From JBFXAM01 sp050184295 (GTDB taxonomy: Bacteria > Planctomycetota > Phycisphaerae > UBA1845 > Fen-1342): a DNA stretch of 30,068 nt. A program made the position numbers and the translations under genes. The notes under the pieces are model-generated. The model worked only from the letters and a program-made list of their open reading frames with translations, made no database searches and was not told the DNA's origin. Where the stretch lies: contig JBFXAM010000051.1 of assembly GCA_050184295.1 (NCBI GenBank), forward strand, positions 1 to 30,068. Direction: 5' to 3'. Position 1 is the stretch's first letter. Every line of letters begins with the position of its first letter. Below, piece by piece: positions 17,215-25,330 of the stretch.

Positions 17215-18381
17215 ATGACCATTACGTACGTGCTGATGCAGAACCTGCGGCGGAACCCGCTCCGCAGCGCGCTCACGATGGCGGCGTTCGCGCTGCCGAT
17301 GGCGATTTTTGTCGCCGCGATTTCCTTTGTCGTCACGCTCGTGCAGCTCAACCAGCGCAACGCGGCCCAGTCACGCCTCGCCGTTCAGAACAAGATTGCA
17401 CTGATCAACCCGCTCCCCGAGCGCATGCGCCGCGAAATCGAAGGCCTGGATCCCGACCGAAAGCGCATGGTTGCCGCCTGCGGCGTGCGCTGGTTCGGCG
17501 GCCGTGTGCCAGACACGCCGAACGTGATTCAGAGCCTCGGCGCCGACGCGGACACGTTTCCCGAAGTGTTCAGCGAGTTCGCGTGGACCGCGGAGGAAGA
17601 GGAGAACTGGCGGCGCGAGCGCACCGCGTGCGCCGTTGGCGCGAGCCTCGCGGAGGAGAAACGGTGGCAAGTCGGCAGCCGCGTGACGCTGGAAAGCACA
17701 GTCCCGCCGTACCTTTCCCTCGAGTTTAAGGTGGTGAAGATCATCCGCACCGAGGGGCGCGGGAACGTGCTCTACCTGCGGCGCGACTACTTCGAGGAAT
17801 CGCGATCGGCAGCGGGATTCACGGCGCCGGGCTGCAACGTGTTCTGGATCAAGTGCCGCGGCCCCGCGGCGCTTCAATCGCTGGGGCGCGACATCGACGC
17901 GGCCTATGCGAACTCGCCGAACGAAACCAAGAGCATGGACGAGAACGCGTTCGTTTCGCAGTTCATCGAGTCGTCGGGCAACCTGCCGGGGCTGATGCAG
18001 GCGATGGCGGTCGTGGTGGTGGTGATCGTGGCGCTCGTCGCGGGCAACACGATGATGATGAGCTTTCGCGAGCGCATGCGCGAGATCGCGGTGTTCAAGG
18101 CCATCGGCTTCCCGAGCGGCCGCATCTTCCGCATCGTCCTCGCCGAAAGCGCCCTGCTCGCCCTGCTCGGCGCGCTGCTCGGCATCGCGCCGACCGCGGC
18201 GGCGCTGACGTGGCTGCCGATCCGGCGGATGGGCAGCGTGCCGCTCTCGCTGGACGTGTCGTGGGTTGCCATCGTGATCTCGCTGGCGATCGCGCTGCTG
18301 GTCGGGCTGGCCGCCGGGCTGCTGCCGGCGTTGCAGGCACTGCGTCTGAACACGGTGTCCGCACTGCGAAGGGTGGGCTGA
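17215..18381 (+). CDS. ABC transporter permease A, FtsX/MacB type
   Basis: The 388-residue protein has the FtsX/MacB topology: one N-terminal transmembrane helix (about residues 20-45), a large extracytoplasmic domain of about 220 residues, and three C-terminal helices (about 267-290, 310-335 and 345-375). The coupling segment FRERMREIAVFKAIGF lies after the second helix. It is clearly homologous to the permease at 19595-20767. Both share NPLPE, a CG(V/I)xWxGGRV block and VPPY...EF.VV in the periplasmic domain. That domain likely contacts the adaptor encoded at 22124. Permease B starts 3 bp after its stop. The substrate is unknown. Confidence 0.9.
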   Translation: MTITYVLMQNLRRNPLRSALTMAAFALPMAIFVAAISFVVTLVQLNQRNAAQSRLAVQNKIALINPLPERMRREIEGLDPDRKRMVAACGVRWFGGRVPDTPNVIQSLGADADTFPEVFSEFAWTAEEEENWRRERTACAVGASLAEEKRWQVGSRVTLESTVPPYLSLEFKVVKIIRTEGRGNVLYLRRDYFEESRSAAGFTAPGCNVFWIKCRGPAALQSLGRDIDAAYANSPNETKSMDENAFVSQFIESSGNLPGLMQAMAVVVVVIVALVAGNTMMMSFRERMREIAVFKAIGFPSGRIFRIVLAESALLALLGALLGIAPTAAALTWLPIRRMGSVPLSLDVSWVAIVISLAIALLVGLAAGLLPALQALRLNTVSALRRVG

Positions 18382-18384
18382 CGG

Positions 18385-19572
18385 GTGGCGCTCCCCTTGC
18401 GTTATCACTGGCGACACCTCTTCGTGCGTCGCACGCCGACGATCCTCACGCTGCTCGTCGTCGCCGCCGTCGTCGGGACGTTCGCGTGGGTGCTGGGCTT
18501 CTACTTCGCGCTGCGCGGCTCGCTGGCGATGGCAAGCGATCCGCAGACGCTCGTCGTCACGCAGCGCGGCGCCATCTCTGAAACGAACAGCTCGATCTCG
18601 CCCGAGGAATTCAACCGCCTCGCACAGCTCTCCGGCGTCCAGACCGACGCGAAATCGGGACAGCCGCTCATCAGCCCCGAGATGTACTGGCAAACGCAAC
18701 TGCCGCGAGTTCGCGACGGCGGAAAGACCCGCGCAAACGTCGCCGTTCGCGGCGTGACGGAGCGCGCCTTCGCGGTGCACTCGACGGTTCGGGTGACGCG
18801 CGGGCGGATGTTCTCGACGGGCGCGCCGGAAGTCATCGTCGGCGAGTCGGTTGCGAAGCAGTTCGTCGGCGTCGGACTGGGTGAGAAGGTCCGGCTCGGC
18901 TTCGGCGAGAACCGCGAGTACGAAGTTGTCGGCCTCTTCTCCGCCGAGCGCGGGCCGCTCGAAAGCGAAATCTGGGCCTACCTGCCATCGCTTCAAAGCG
19001 CCTATCAGCGCAACAGCTACTCGTCGGCGATCGTCCGCCTGACCGCGGGCGCAGACGCACAGGCGCTGAAGCAGCAGATCACCGGGCCGGCGATTCAGCT
19101 CAGCGCCGTCACGGAGGCGGAGTATTGGGCGGCGCAGGCCGGCAACGTCCGCGTGTATCAGATCGTCTGCTTCGTGCTCATCAGCATGATGGCGCTCGCG
19201 GCGGTTTTTGCGGTCGCCAACACGATGTTCGCGACCGTCGCCGGTCGCACGCGCGAGATCGCCATGCTGCGTACGATCGGATACTCGGGCGGTCAACTCC
19301 TCGCGGGATTTGTGATTGAATCCGTGCTGCTGACGCTCATCGGCGGCGTGGTCGGCTGCGCCGGCTGCCTCGCGTACCTGGCGCTGGTCGGTGGAACCAA
19401 AGACATGTTCGGCGCGAACTCGTTCACCACGCTGGCTTTCGACATCCGGCTGACGCCGACGATCGTCCTGATCTCGCTGGTCGGCGTCTGCGTGATCGGC
19501 GCGCTCGGCGCCTGGTTCCCCGCGCGCCGCGCCGCGCGGATGGGCGTGATCGCGGCGTTGCGCACCGAGTGA
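18385..19572 (+). CDS. ABC transporter permease B, FtsX/MacB type
   Basis: The 395-residue protein starts at GTG 18385, 3 bp after permease A. It shows the same one-plus-three helix layout, with a MacB_PCD-like periplasmic domain (motifs RGVTERAFAVH, RGRMF, VIVGESVA, GPLESEIWAYLPSLQ). The cytoplasmic coupling loop is RTREIAMLRTIGYSGGQ, followed by two C-terminal helices. It is more like the fourth permease (20774-21943) than like its neighbour A: both share VRGV, (F/V)ESEIWA and REIAMLRTIG(Y/F). A and B most likely form one heterodimer on the single ATPase. Confidence 0.9.
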   Translation: MALPLRYHWRHLFVRRTPTILTLLVVAAVVGTFAWVLGFYFALRGSLAMASDPQTLVVTQRGAISETNSSISPEEFNRLAQLSGVQTDAKSGQPLISPEMYWQTQLPRVRDGGKTRANVAVRGVTERAFAVHSTVRVTRGRMFSTGAPEVIVGESVAKQFVGVGLGEKVRLGFGENREYEVVGLFSAERGPLESEIWAYLPSLQSAYQRNSYSSAIVRLTAGADAQALKQQITGPAIQLSAVTEAEYWAAQAGNVRVYQIVCFVLISMMALAAVFAVANTMFATVAGRTREIAMLRTIGYSGGQLLAGFVIESVLLTLIGGVVGCAGCLAYLALVGGTKDMFGANSFTTLAFDIRLTPTIVLISLVGVCVIGALGAWFPARRAARMGVIAALRTE

Positions 19573-19594
19573 GCACGCCAGTCGGGGAGCGGCC

Positions 19595-20767
19595 TTGCGA
19601 CTGCGGCTGATCTATCTCTACCGCAACATCATGCGGAACGGCCGGCGCAGCCTGCTGACGCTTGCGGCGGTCGGCCTGCCGATGGTGATCTTCGTGCTCT
19701 CGGCGTCCGTCATCGACGCGATCGAGCGCTTTCTCGAAAACTCGGCGCAGCAGCTTCGGCTCGCCGTGGTTCAGAAATCATCCATCATCAATCCGCTTCC
19801 CGAGGGGCATCGCGCCAAGATCGAGGCGCTCGACCTCGAACGTGGACGAATCCGCAGCGTGTGCGGCATTCACTGGATCGGCGGACGCGTCGAGAACAGC
19901 AGCGTCCAGCTTTCGACGCTCGCCGCCGACCACGATACGTTCCTCGACACGTTCCCCGAATATCACCTCACGCCGGAGCAGCGCGAGGCCTGGCTCCGCG
20001 ACCGCCGCGCGCTGATCGTCGGCGAAGCCACCGCGGGACAATTCAACTGGAACGTCGGGGACCGCGTAACGATCCTGCCTTCCGTGCCGCCTTATGAACC
20101 CATGGAATTCACCGTCGTCGCGACCAGCGGCAACGCGGCGGACCGCGTGACAAACTGGTTTCGGCGCGACTATCTAGAGGAGACCTTGAAGGCGTTCGGC
20201 ATGCCCGGCGGACACGTCAGCTTCTATTACGTGAAGTGCGCGTCGAAGGACGACCTGGACTATTTCCGCGGCGCGATCGACGCCCACTTCGCCGGCTCCA
20301 CCGACGAGACCGCGACGCAGGACGAAAAGGCGTTCATGAACCAGTTCATCACGCAGCAGTTCAACCTGCCGCGCAATCTCGCGATCCTCGCCGCTGTGAC
20401 CGTCTTTGTTGCCGTCATGGCGGCCGCCAACACGATGAACATGACCTTCCGCGACCGCATCAGTGAATTTGCGACGCTGAAGTCGCTGGGGTTCGGCGGC
20501 GGCGTCGTGTTCTGGCAGGTGCAAGTCGAGAGCCTGGCGCTGTGCGGGTTCGGCGGCGTCGCCGGCGCGCTCGTGCCCTATGCGCTCTTCATGCACACGC
20601 CGTTGCGCGACGTGAACATCCCCGTGATCCAGACCCTTTACATCGATCCGCTCGTTTGTCTTCAAGCGGTCGGCATTGCACTCGGGATCGGGCTGGTTGC
20701 GGGGCTGCTGCCGTCCTGGTCGGCGTATCGGCTGCACGTGGTGACGGCGCTGCGCAGCCTGGAGTAG
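19595..20767 (+). CDS. ABC transporter permease A', paralogue of A
   Basis: The 390-residue protein starts at TTG 19595, preceded 6 bases upstream by GGGGAG, a strong ribosome binding site that supports the rare start codon. The topology matches permease A, and the two align along their whole length (INPLPEGHRAKIEALD against the equivalent block of A, then CGIHWIGGRV, RRDYLEET, DEKAFMNQFI). The coupling loop is FRDRISEFATLKSLGFGGG. The divergence is large, so the duplication is old or was acquired, not a recent assembly artefact. B' follows after 6 bp. Confidence 0.9.
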   Translation: MRLRLIYLYRNIMRNGRRSLLTLAAVGLPMVIFVLSASVIDAIERFLENSAQQLRLAVVQKSSIINPLPEGHRAKIEALDLERGRIRSVCGIHWIGGRVENSSVQLSTLAADHDTFLDTFPEYHLTPEQREAWLRDRRALIVGEATAGQFNWNVGDRVTILPSVPPYEPMEFTVVATSGNAADRVTNWFRRDYLEETLKAFGMPGGHVSFYYVKCASKDDLDYFRGAIDAHFAGSTDETATQDEKAFMNQFITQQFNLPRNLAILAAVTVFVAVMAAANTMNMTFRDRISEFATLKSLGFGGGVVFWQVQVESLALCGFGGVAGALVPYALFMHTPLRDVNIPVIQTLYIDPLVCLQAVGIALGIGLVAGLLPSWSAYRLHVVTALRSLE

Positions 20768-20773
20768 CTCACG

Positions 20774-21943
20774 GTGGGTCTGACGCTCGCGTACAACTGG
20801 CGCAACCTGTGGGTGCGGAAGTTCAGCACCGGACTGACCTTCCTGGTCGTTGCGGCGCTGGTGCTTGTGCTCACTGTACTCATGTCCTTCGCGGCCGGCA
20901 TCCAGACGGCGCTCGAGGTCAGCGGCTGGCCCGAGAACGTGCTCGTCATCCGCCGCGGCGCGCAAGCGGAGAGCACCAGCATCATGCTGCCGCCCGAAGT
21001 GGCGCGGCTCGTGCAAACGCCGGGGGTCGCGCGCAACGCCGCGGGGGAACTGCTCATCAGCCAGGAGCTCGCGGTTCAGACCGACATCCCGCGGCGCGGC
21101 GCGGGGAACAAGGCGAACGTGTGCGTTCGCGGCGTCGATCCGGTCGCGTTCGAGGTTCACCCGGAGGTGCGCGTGGTCGAGGGGCGCATGTTCGAATACG
21201 GCGCGCTCGAAGCCGTCGTCGGCCGCGCGGCGCGCGACCGCTATGCCGGCCTCAACCTCGGCGACGAAGTGATCCTTGGCCGCTCGAAGAACCGCGCTTA
21301 CACGGTCGTTGGTGTTTTCGAGGCGCGCGGCGGCGCGTTCGAAAGCGAAATCTGGGCGCCGCGGATGCGCATCACGGACTCGTATCATCGGAATCTCATC
21401 TCGAGCGTGTGTCTCCGCATGGAGCGGCCGCAGCTCGTCGCCGCGGCCCTTGAATACATCAACGGCCCCGCGGTCGCGCTCCAGGCCCGACCCGAACCCG
21501 AGTATTATCGCGAGCTTTCCGCGAGCACGGCGAAGCTGGCCGGGCTGGCGCTCGGACTTGTGCTCGTGATGGGCGTCGGGGCGGCGTTTGCCGTTGCCAA
21601 CACCATGTACGCTGCCGTCGATCGCCGCCGCCGCGAGATTGCGATGCTGCGCACGATCGGGTTTTCGCGGCCGGCGATCGTGTCCGCATTTCTCACCGAG
21701 TCGATCCTGCTGTGTCTGATCGCATGTGCGGCGGGCGTGCTCGGCGGGTCGGCCTTGAGCGGGCGGCGTGAGGACTACCTGTCGGACGCGACGTACACCG
21801 TGTTCGCGTACGAGATGACCGTGACCGGCGAGATCGTCGTGATCGCGTTTGCGCTTGCGGGTGTCATCGGCCTGGTCGGTGCATTCTTCCCAGCGCTGCG
21901 GGCCGCCCGCGTCGAGATTATCGGGGCCTTGCGAAAGGCGTGA
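20774..21943 (+). CDS. ABC transporter permease B', paralogue of B
   Basis: The 389-residue protein starts at GTG 20774. It aligns with permease B from end to end: NWRNLWVRKFSTGLTFLVVAALV at the first helix, NKANVCVRGVDPVAFEVH and AFESEIWAPRMR in the periplasmic domain, then FAVANTMYAAV and RREIAMLRTIGFSRP at the helix 2/coupling segment. It completes the A-B-A'-B' order. A 180-bp gap follows before the adaptor gene; this gap contains no gene but a possible separate -10 box. Confidence 0.9.
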   Translation: MGLTLAYNWRNLWVRKFSTGLTFLVVAALVLVLTVLMSFAAGIQTALEVSGWPENVLVIRRGAQAESTSIMLPPEVARLVQTPGVARNAAGELLISQELAVQTDIPRRGAGNKANVCVRGVDPVAFEVHPEVRVVEGRMFEYGALEAVVGRAARDRYAGLNLGDEVILGRSKNRAYTVVGVFEARGGAFESEIWAPRMRITDSYHRNLISSVCLRMERPQLVAAALEYINGPAVALQARPEPEYYRELSASTAKLAGLALGLVLVMGVGAAFAVANTMYAAVDRRRREIAMLRTIGFSRPAIVSAFLTESILLCLIACAAGVLGGSALSGRREDYLSDATYTVFAYEMTVTGEIVVIAFALAGVIGLVGAFFPALRAARVEIIGALRKA

Positions 21944-22109
21944 TCGACCCACATCGCGTGCGGCGGAGCCGGTCCACCACTCGCCCCGCAGCCCCGGAAA
22001 GCCGACCATCGCCGGCGCGATCGGCTCGGAAGCGCGATCGCCCGCGCGGCCACTCGCAGTGCCGGTCGCGCGCCGCTTGTTTCGCCGCCGCGGTCCGTCG
22101 TTTCGCGCG

Positions 22110-22115
22110 TAGAAT
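22110..22115 (+). promoter_or_regulatory. Possible -10 box directly upstream of the adaptor gene
   Basis: TAGAAT at 22110-22115 lies only 8 bases before ATG 22124, and no ribosome binding site is visible between them. If used, it would give a leaderless adaptor mRNA independent of the permease operon. No -35 box is evident. Confidence 0.25.
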
Positions 22116-22123
22116 ATGCGACA

Positions 22124-23365
22124 ATGAACAGCGCCTCCGATCTGCGACAACAGGTTCAAAGCCTCAGCATCCCCAAGGACCAGCGGCCGCGCGCGCAGCG
22201 TGCGGCTCGCGGCGGCGGCGGATTCGGCATGCTGGTGCTCGGCGTGCTCATCGCCGCGGCGCTCGGCGGCGGCGGTTACTTCGGGTGGCAGCGCTTCGGC
22301 GGGCAGTTGGCGCTGCTTCCCGCGGCGGTCGGCGCCGCGCCGGACGTGCTGACTCACACCGTCACCTTGCAGCGCACGCCGGAGCCCGCCCCCGTCCTGA
22401 CCGCCAGCGGCAAGATCGTGTCGGATCACCGGGTCGAGGTATCGACGAAGGTGTCGGGCCAGATCGTCGCGCTGCTGTTTGAGCAAGGCGACCGCGTGGA
22501 GCAGGGGCAGGTGCTCGCGCGAATCGAGGACGTCTCGTATCGCGCGCGGCGCGACGAAGCGGTCGCGAACCTGGCGCGGGCAAACGCGAACCTCGAGTAT
22601 CAGAAAGTGAACTACGCTCGGATTGCAGACCTCGTCGAGCGAAGGCTGACGTCGGACATCGAATATGCCGACGCGCGCCGCTGGCTCGACGAGGCCGAGG
22701 CCCAGGTGCGGGGGGCACAGGCGGCGCTCGATTGGTCGGCCAAGGCGCTCGCCGACTGCGAAGTCGTCGCGCCGATCGCCGGCGTGATCCTCGAACGCAA
22801 CGTCGAGGTCGGAGACTTCGTCGCCGCCGAAGGCGGTCGCGGCGCCAATGCGAACGCGCAGTTCGGCACGATCGCCGACATGAGCAAGCTGCGCGTCGAG
22901 GTCGACGTGAGCGAGCTCGACATCGGCCGCATCCGCGCGGAGATGTACTGCCGGATCACGCCGGACGCGTACAAGGACCAGCGCTACGACGGCGAGGTGC
23001 TGTGGATCGATCCCGGCGCGAACTATGCGAAAGCGACCGTGCAAGTGAAAGTGCGCATCCGCAACCCGGACCGCCGCCTGCGGATCGAGGGTGCGGCCCA
23101 AGTCGGGTTCTATGCCGAGCGCCCGGGCGCGAAGCCCGCCGACGACGGGCTGTGGATTCCGGCGGCGACGTGCGTGCTCGAAGCGAGCGGCAACCGGGGC
23201 CGCGTGTTCGTCGCACAGGACGGCACCTGGCAAGAACGCGCGATCGACGTCGGCCGCAAGCGCTCCGACCTGCTCGAAGTGTTGCAGGGGCTCGCGGCCG
23301 GCGACCGCATCGCCGCGAGCCATCTCGACAAGCTCAAGTCCGGAACCGCGGTTCGACGTCCGTAG
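22124..23365 (+). CDS. HlyD/MacA-type periplasmic adaptor (membrane fusion protein)
   Basis: The 413-residue adaptor has an N-terminal cytoplasmic segment with a Gly-rich membrane anchor (about residues 35-57). The first half of the lipoyl domain follows (GKIVSDHRVEVSTKVSGQIVALLFEQGDRVEQGQVLARIED, quoted as GKIVSD to ARIED). Next comes an alpha-helical hairpin (about 145-205, rich in Ala, Glu and Arg), the second lipoyl half (APIAGVILERNVEVGDFV), and a beta-barrel plus membrane-proximal region. Such proteins bridge an inner-membrane pump to an outer-membrane channel. No TolC-type gene is in the window. Its position after the permeases indicates a MacAB-like tripartite exporter. Its stop is 7 bp from the convergent Gfo/Idh stop. 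Confidence 0.92.
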   Translation: MNSASDLRQQVQSLSIPKDQRPRAQRAARGGGGFGMLVLGVLIAAALGGGGYFGWQRFGGQLALLPAAVGAAPDVLTHTVTLQRTPEPAPVLTASGKIVSDHRVEVSTKVSGQIVALLFEQGDRVEQGQVLARIEDVSYRARRDEAVANLARANANLEYQKVNYARIADLVERRLTSDIEYADARRWLDEAEAQVRGAQAALDWSAKALADCEVVAPIAGVILERNVEVGDFVAAEGGRGANANAQFGTIADMSKLRVEVDVSELDIGRIRAEMYCRITPDAYKDQRYDGEVLWIDPGANYAKATVQVKVRIRNPDRRLRIEGAAQVGFYAERPGAKPADDGLWIPAATCVLEASGNRGRVFVAQDGTWQERAIDVGRKRSDLLEVLQGLAAGDRIAASHLDKLKSGTAVRRP

Positions 23366-23372
23366 GCTGCGG

Positions 23373-24440
23373 TCACCGCTCCCAGCGATGCGTTTGAATC
23401 GCCGCGACGATCCGCTCCGCGATCCGCACCGCCGAAACGCCGTCTTCCACGCTCGCGGGCGTCGCGCGTCCGGGCGCGGCGGCGGATTCCGCGGTCGATG
23501 AATCGGCGCGCGGCGCGTCGCCGTTGCGCCGCCGCCGGACGGTTTCGATGAACACGTCGAGTTCGGTTTGCAACGCGTCGCCGGCCTCGACCGTCAGCGG
23601 CTCGACGTGGATCATCTTTCCGAAGTCGAGCCCTGCAAGCTGGGAGAGATCCTCGAGGTTGCGCTCGCGCGCGATTTTCAGAACATCCAGGTTGCGATCT
23701 TTCGTGATCGCGACGCCGATCTTCTTCTGATAGTCGAGCGAGAGATACGCGTCTTCGCAGAAGACGCGCAGCTTCCGCTCGGTCTTCAGCGCCAGCCGCG
23801 ACGCCGTCAGGTTTGCGACCGCCCCGCCGCGACACTCGACCCGCACGTTCGCGACGTCCTCGTGCCGACCGAGCACCGCGACGCCGACGGCGTCGATCCG
23901 CTCGACCTCCTCGCCGACGAGGTGCGTCAGAATGTCGATGTCGTGGATCATCATGTCGAACACAACGCCGACATCCGCCGAGCGGAACGTGAACGGGCTG
24001 ATCCGCTGCGTCTCGATGAAGCGCGGCCGCACGCCCAGCCGCTTCACCGCCTGCACCGCCGGGTTGAATCGCTCCGTGTGCCCGACCTGAACGATCGCGT
24101 CATGCCGCCGCGCGAGCGCTGCGATCGCTTCCGCCTGGCGCGTGTCCGGCGCCAGCGGTTTTTCGATCAGCACGGCGACGCCGCGCTCGATCAGCGGCTG
24201 CGCGACTTCGAGATGCCGAACCGTGGGCACGGCCACGCTCGCCGCCGCCAGGTCGCACAGTTCCGCCGACCAGCGGTCGGCGAATCGCGCACCCAGCGGT
24301 TCGGCCAGCGCCCGCGCGCGCTCCACGTTCGCGTCGATCACCGCCGCGAGCCGCACGCCCGGCATCTGCGAATAGAGCCGCACGTGGTGGCGGCCCATGT
24401 GTCCGGCCCCAAAAACCGCGACGGGCAGCAAGGCGCTCAT
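23373..24440 (-). CDS. Gfo/Idh/MocA-family NAD(P)-dependent oxidoreductase
   Basis: The 355-residue protein has the N-terminal Rossmann signature FGAGHMGRHH (about residues 9-18). The family motif EKPL is near residue 93, with VGHTERFNPAV about 25 residues later and MIHDIDILTHLVG in the C-terminal sheet domain. Such enzymes oxidise or reduce sugars. Its ATG overlaps the lpxA stop (ATGA), so it belongs to the lipid A precursor operon. In Acidithiobacillus and Leptospira a relative, GnnA, oxidises the 3-hydroxyl of UDP-GlcNAc, and GnnB then aminates it, giving amide-linked lipid A. No aminotransferase lies nearby here, so a GnnA-like role is a hypothesis. A disordered Ala/Ser-rich insertion sits before the last helix (about residues 308-330). 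Confidence 0.88.
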   Translation of the reverse strand: MSALLPVAVFGAGHMGRHHVRLYSQMPGVRLAAVIDANVERARALAEPLGARFADRWSAELCDLAAASVAVPTVRHLEVAQPLIERGVAVLIEKPLAPDTRQAEAIAALARRHDAIVQVGHTERFNPAVQAVKRLGVRPRFIETQRISPFTFRSADVGVVFDMMIHDIDILTHLVGEEVERIDAVGVAVLGRHEDVANVRVECRGGAVANLTASRLALKTERKLRVFCEDAYLSLDYQKKIGVAITKDRNLDVLKIARERNLEDLSQLAGLDFGKMIHVEPLTVEAGDALQTELDVFIETVRRRRNGDAPRADSSTAESAAAPGRATPASVEDGVSAVRIAERIVAAIQTHRWER

Positions 24441-25330
24441 GCCGTGGCCTCCTCGGCGGCGGTGTAAAAGGCCGCGCGATCCGCGGGCACGTCGGTGCGG
24501 AGCGCCTCGCGGATGCGGCCCGACGGCGCCCGCAGTTGCAGCCGCAGAAATCGCGCCAGCTCGCGAACGTACTCGTCGCGGGCCAGCCCGTTGGATTCGA
24601 TCTCGGCCAGCGCGGCCTCGGTGTTCCCGGCGGACCCGGCGAGCCGTTTCCCGTAGACCAGCTTGAACGCGTCCTTGAGCGCGGCGATCGACTCCGCCGG
24701 TACGTTCCAGCGCTTGAGCCCCTCCGCGTTGATGGCGCGGACGTCGGCGTCGAGCCCGCTGACGATCGTGAACGGCGGCACGTCGAACGGCACGCGCGTC
24801 ATCCCCGTGACGAAGGCAAAGCGGCCGATCGTCGTGAAGTGGTGAATGCCGACGATGCCGCCGATGTTGACGTGGTCGTCGATGTGGACGTGGCCGGCGA
24901 TCTGGACCTGGTTGGCGATGATCGTGTGGCTTCCGATGCGTGCGTCGTGGGCGATGTGCACGCCGACCATGATGTGGTTGTGGTTGCCGATGCGCGTGAC
25001 GCCGCCGCTCTCGCGGTCGACCTCGGTTCCGCGGTGGATGGTGACGTGCTCGCGGAAGCAGTTGTCCGCGCCGATGAGGACGCGCGTGGGGCCGCCTTTG
25101 TACTTCAAGTCCTGCGGGGCGGCGCCGATGACGGCGTAAGGATGAAGGACGTTGCGCGCTCCGACGTCGGTCGGCCCGAGGATGGTGACGTGGTCGTGAA
25201 GCACGCAGCCTTCAGCGATCGTCACGCCGGGCCCCACCACGCAGAACGGTCCGACGCGCACGTCGGCGGCGAGGCGCGCGTCCGGATCGACGCAGGCCAG
25301 CGGATGAATATTGGGGGTGCGCTCGCTCAC
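24437..25330 (-). CDS. lpxA: Acyl-ACP--UDP-N-acetylglucosamine O-acyltransferase
   Basis: LpxA transfers a 3-hydroxyacyl chain from ACP to UDP-GlcNAc (or UDP-GlcNAc3N), the first step of lipid A synthesis, in the cytoplasm. The 297-residue protein shows the left-handed beta-helix hexapeptide repeats from residue 8 onward. It has the LpxA blocks GAAPQDLKYKGGPT, FREHVTIHRGT and GVHIAHDARIG with the catalytic His, then the helical C-terminal domain (INAEGLKRW). It is about 35 residues longer than E. coli LpxA, with an extended C-terminus. GTG 25330 overlaps the lpxC-fabZ TGA by 4 bp; a much longer open frame upstream is antisense-type shadow sequence. Confidence 0.96.
   Translation of the reverse strand: MSERTPNIHPLACVDPDARLAADVRVGPFCVVGPGVTIAEGCVLHDHVTILGPTDVGARNVLHPYAVIGAAPQDLKYKGGPTRVLIGADNCFREHVTIHRGTEVDRESGGVTRIGNHNHIMVGVHIAHDARIGSHTIIANQVQIAGHVHIDDHVNIGGIVGIHHFTTIGRFAFVTGMTRVPFDVPPFTIVSGLDADVRAINAEGLKRWNVPAESIAALKDAFKLVYGKRLAGSAGNTEAALAEIESNGLARDEYVRELARFLRLQLRAPSGRIREALRTDVPADRAAFYTAAEEATA

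Noticed and set aside
17371..19296. 641-codon minus-strand open frame
   Set aside because: It is antisense to permeases A and B and is a shadow of the same kind.
20174..23323. 1049-codon minus-strand open frame
   Set aside because: It is antisense to permease A', permease B' and the adaptor, and its Arg/His/Asp-rich product matches no family. It is a frame shadow in high-GC DNA.
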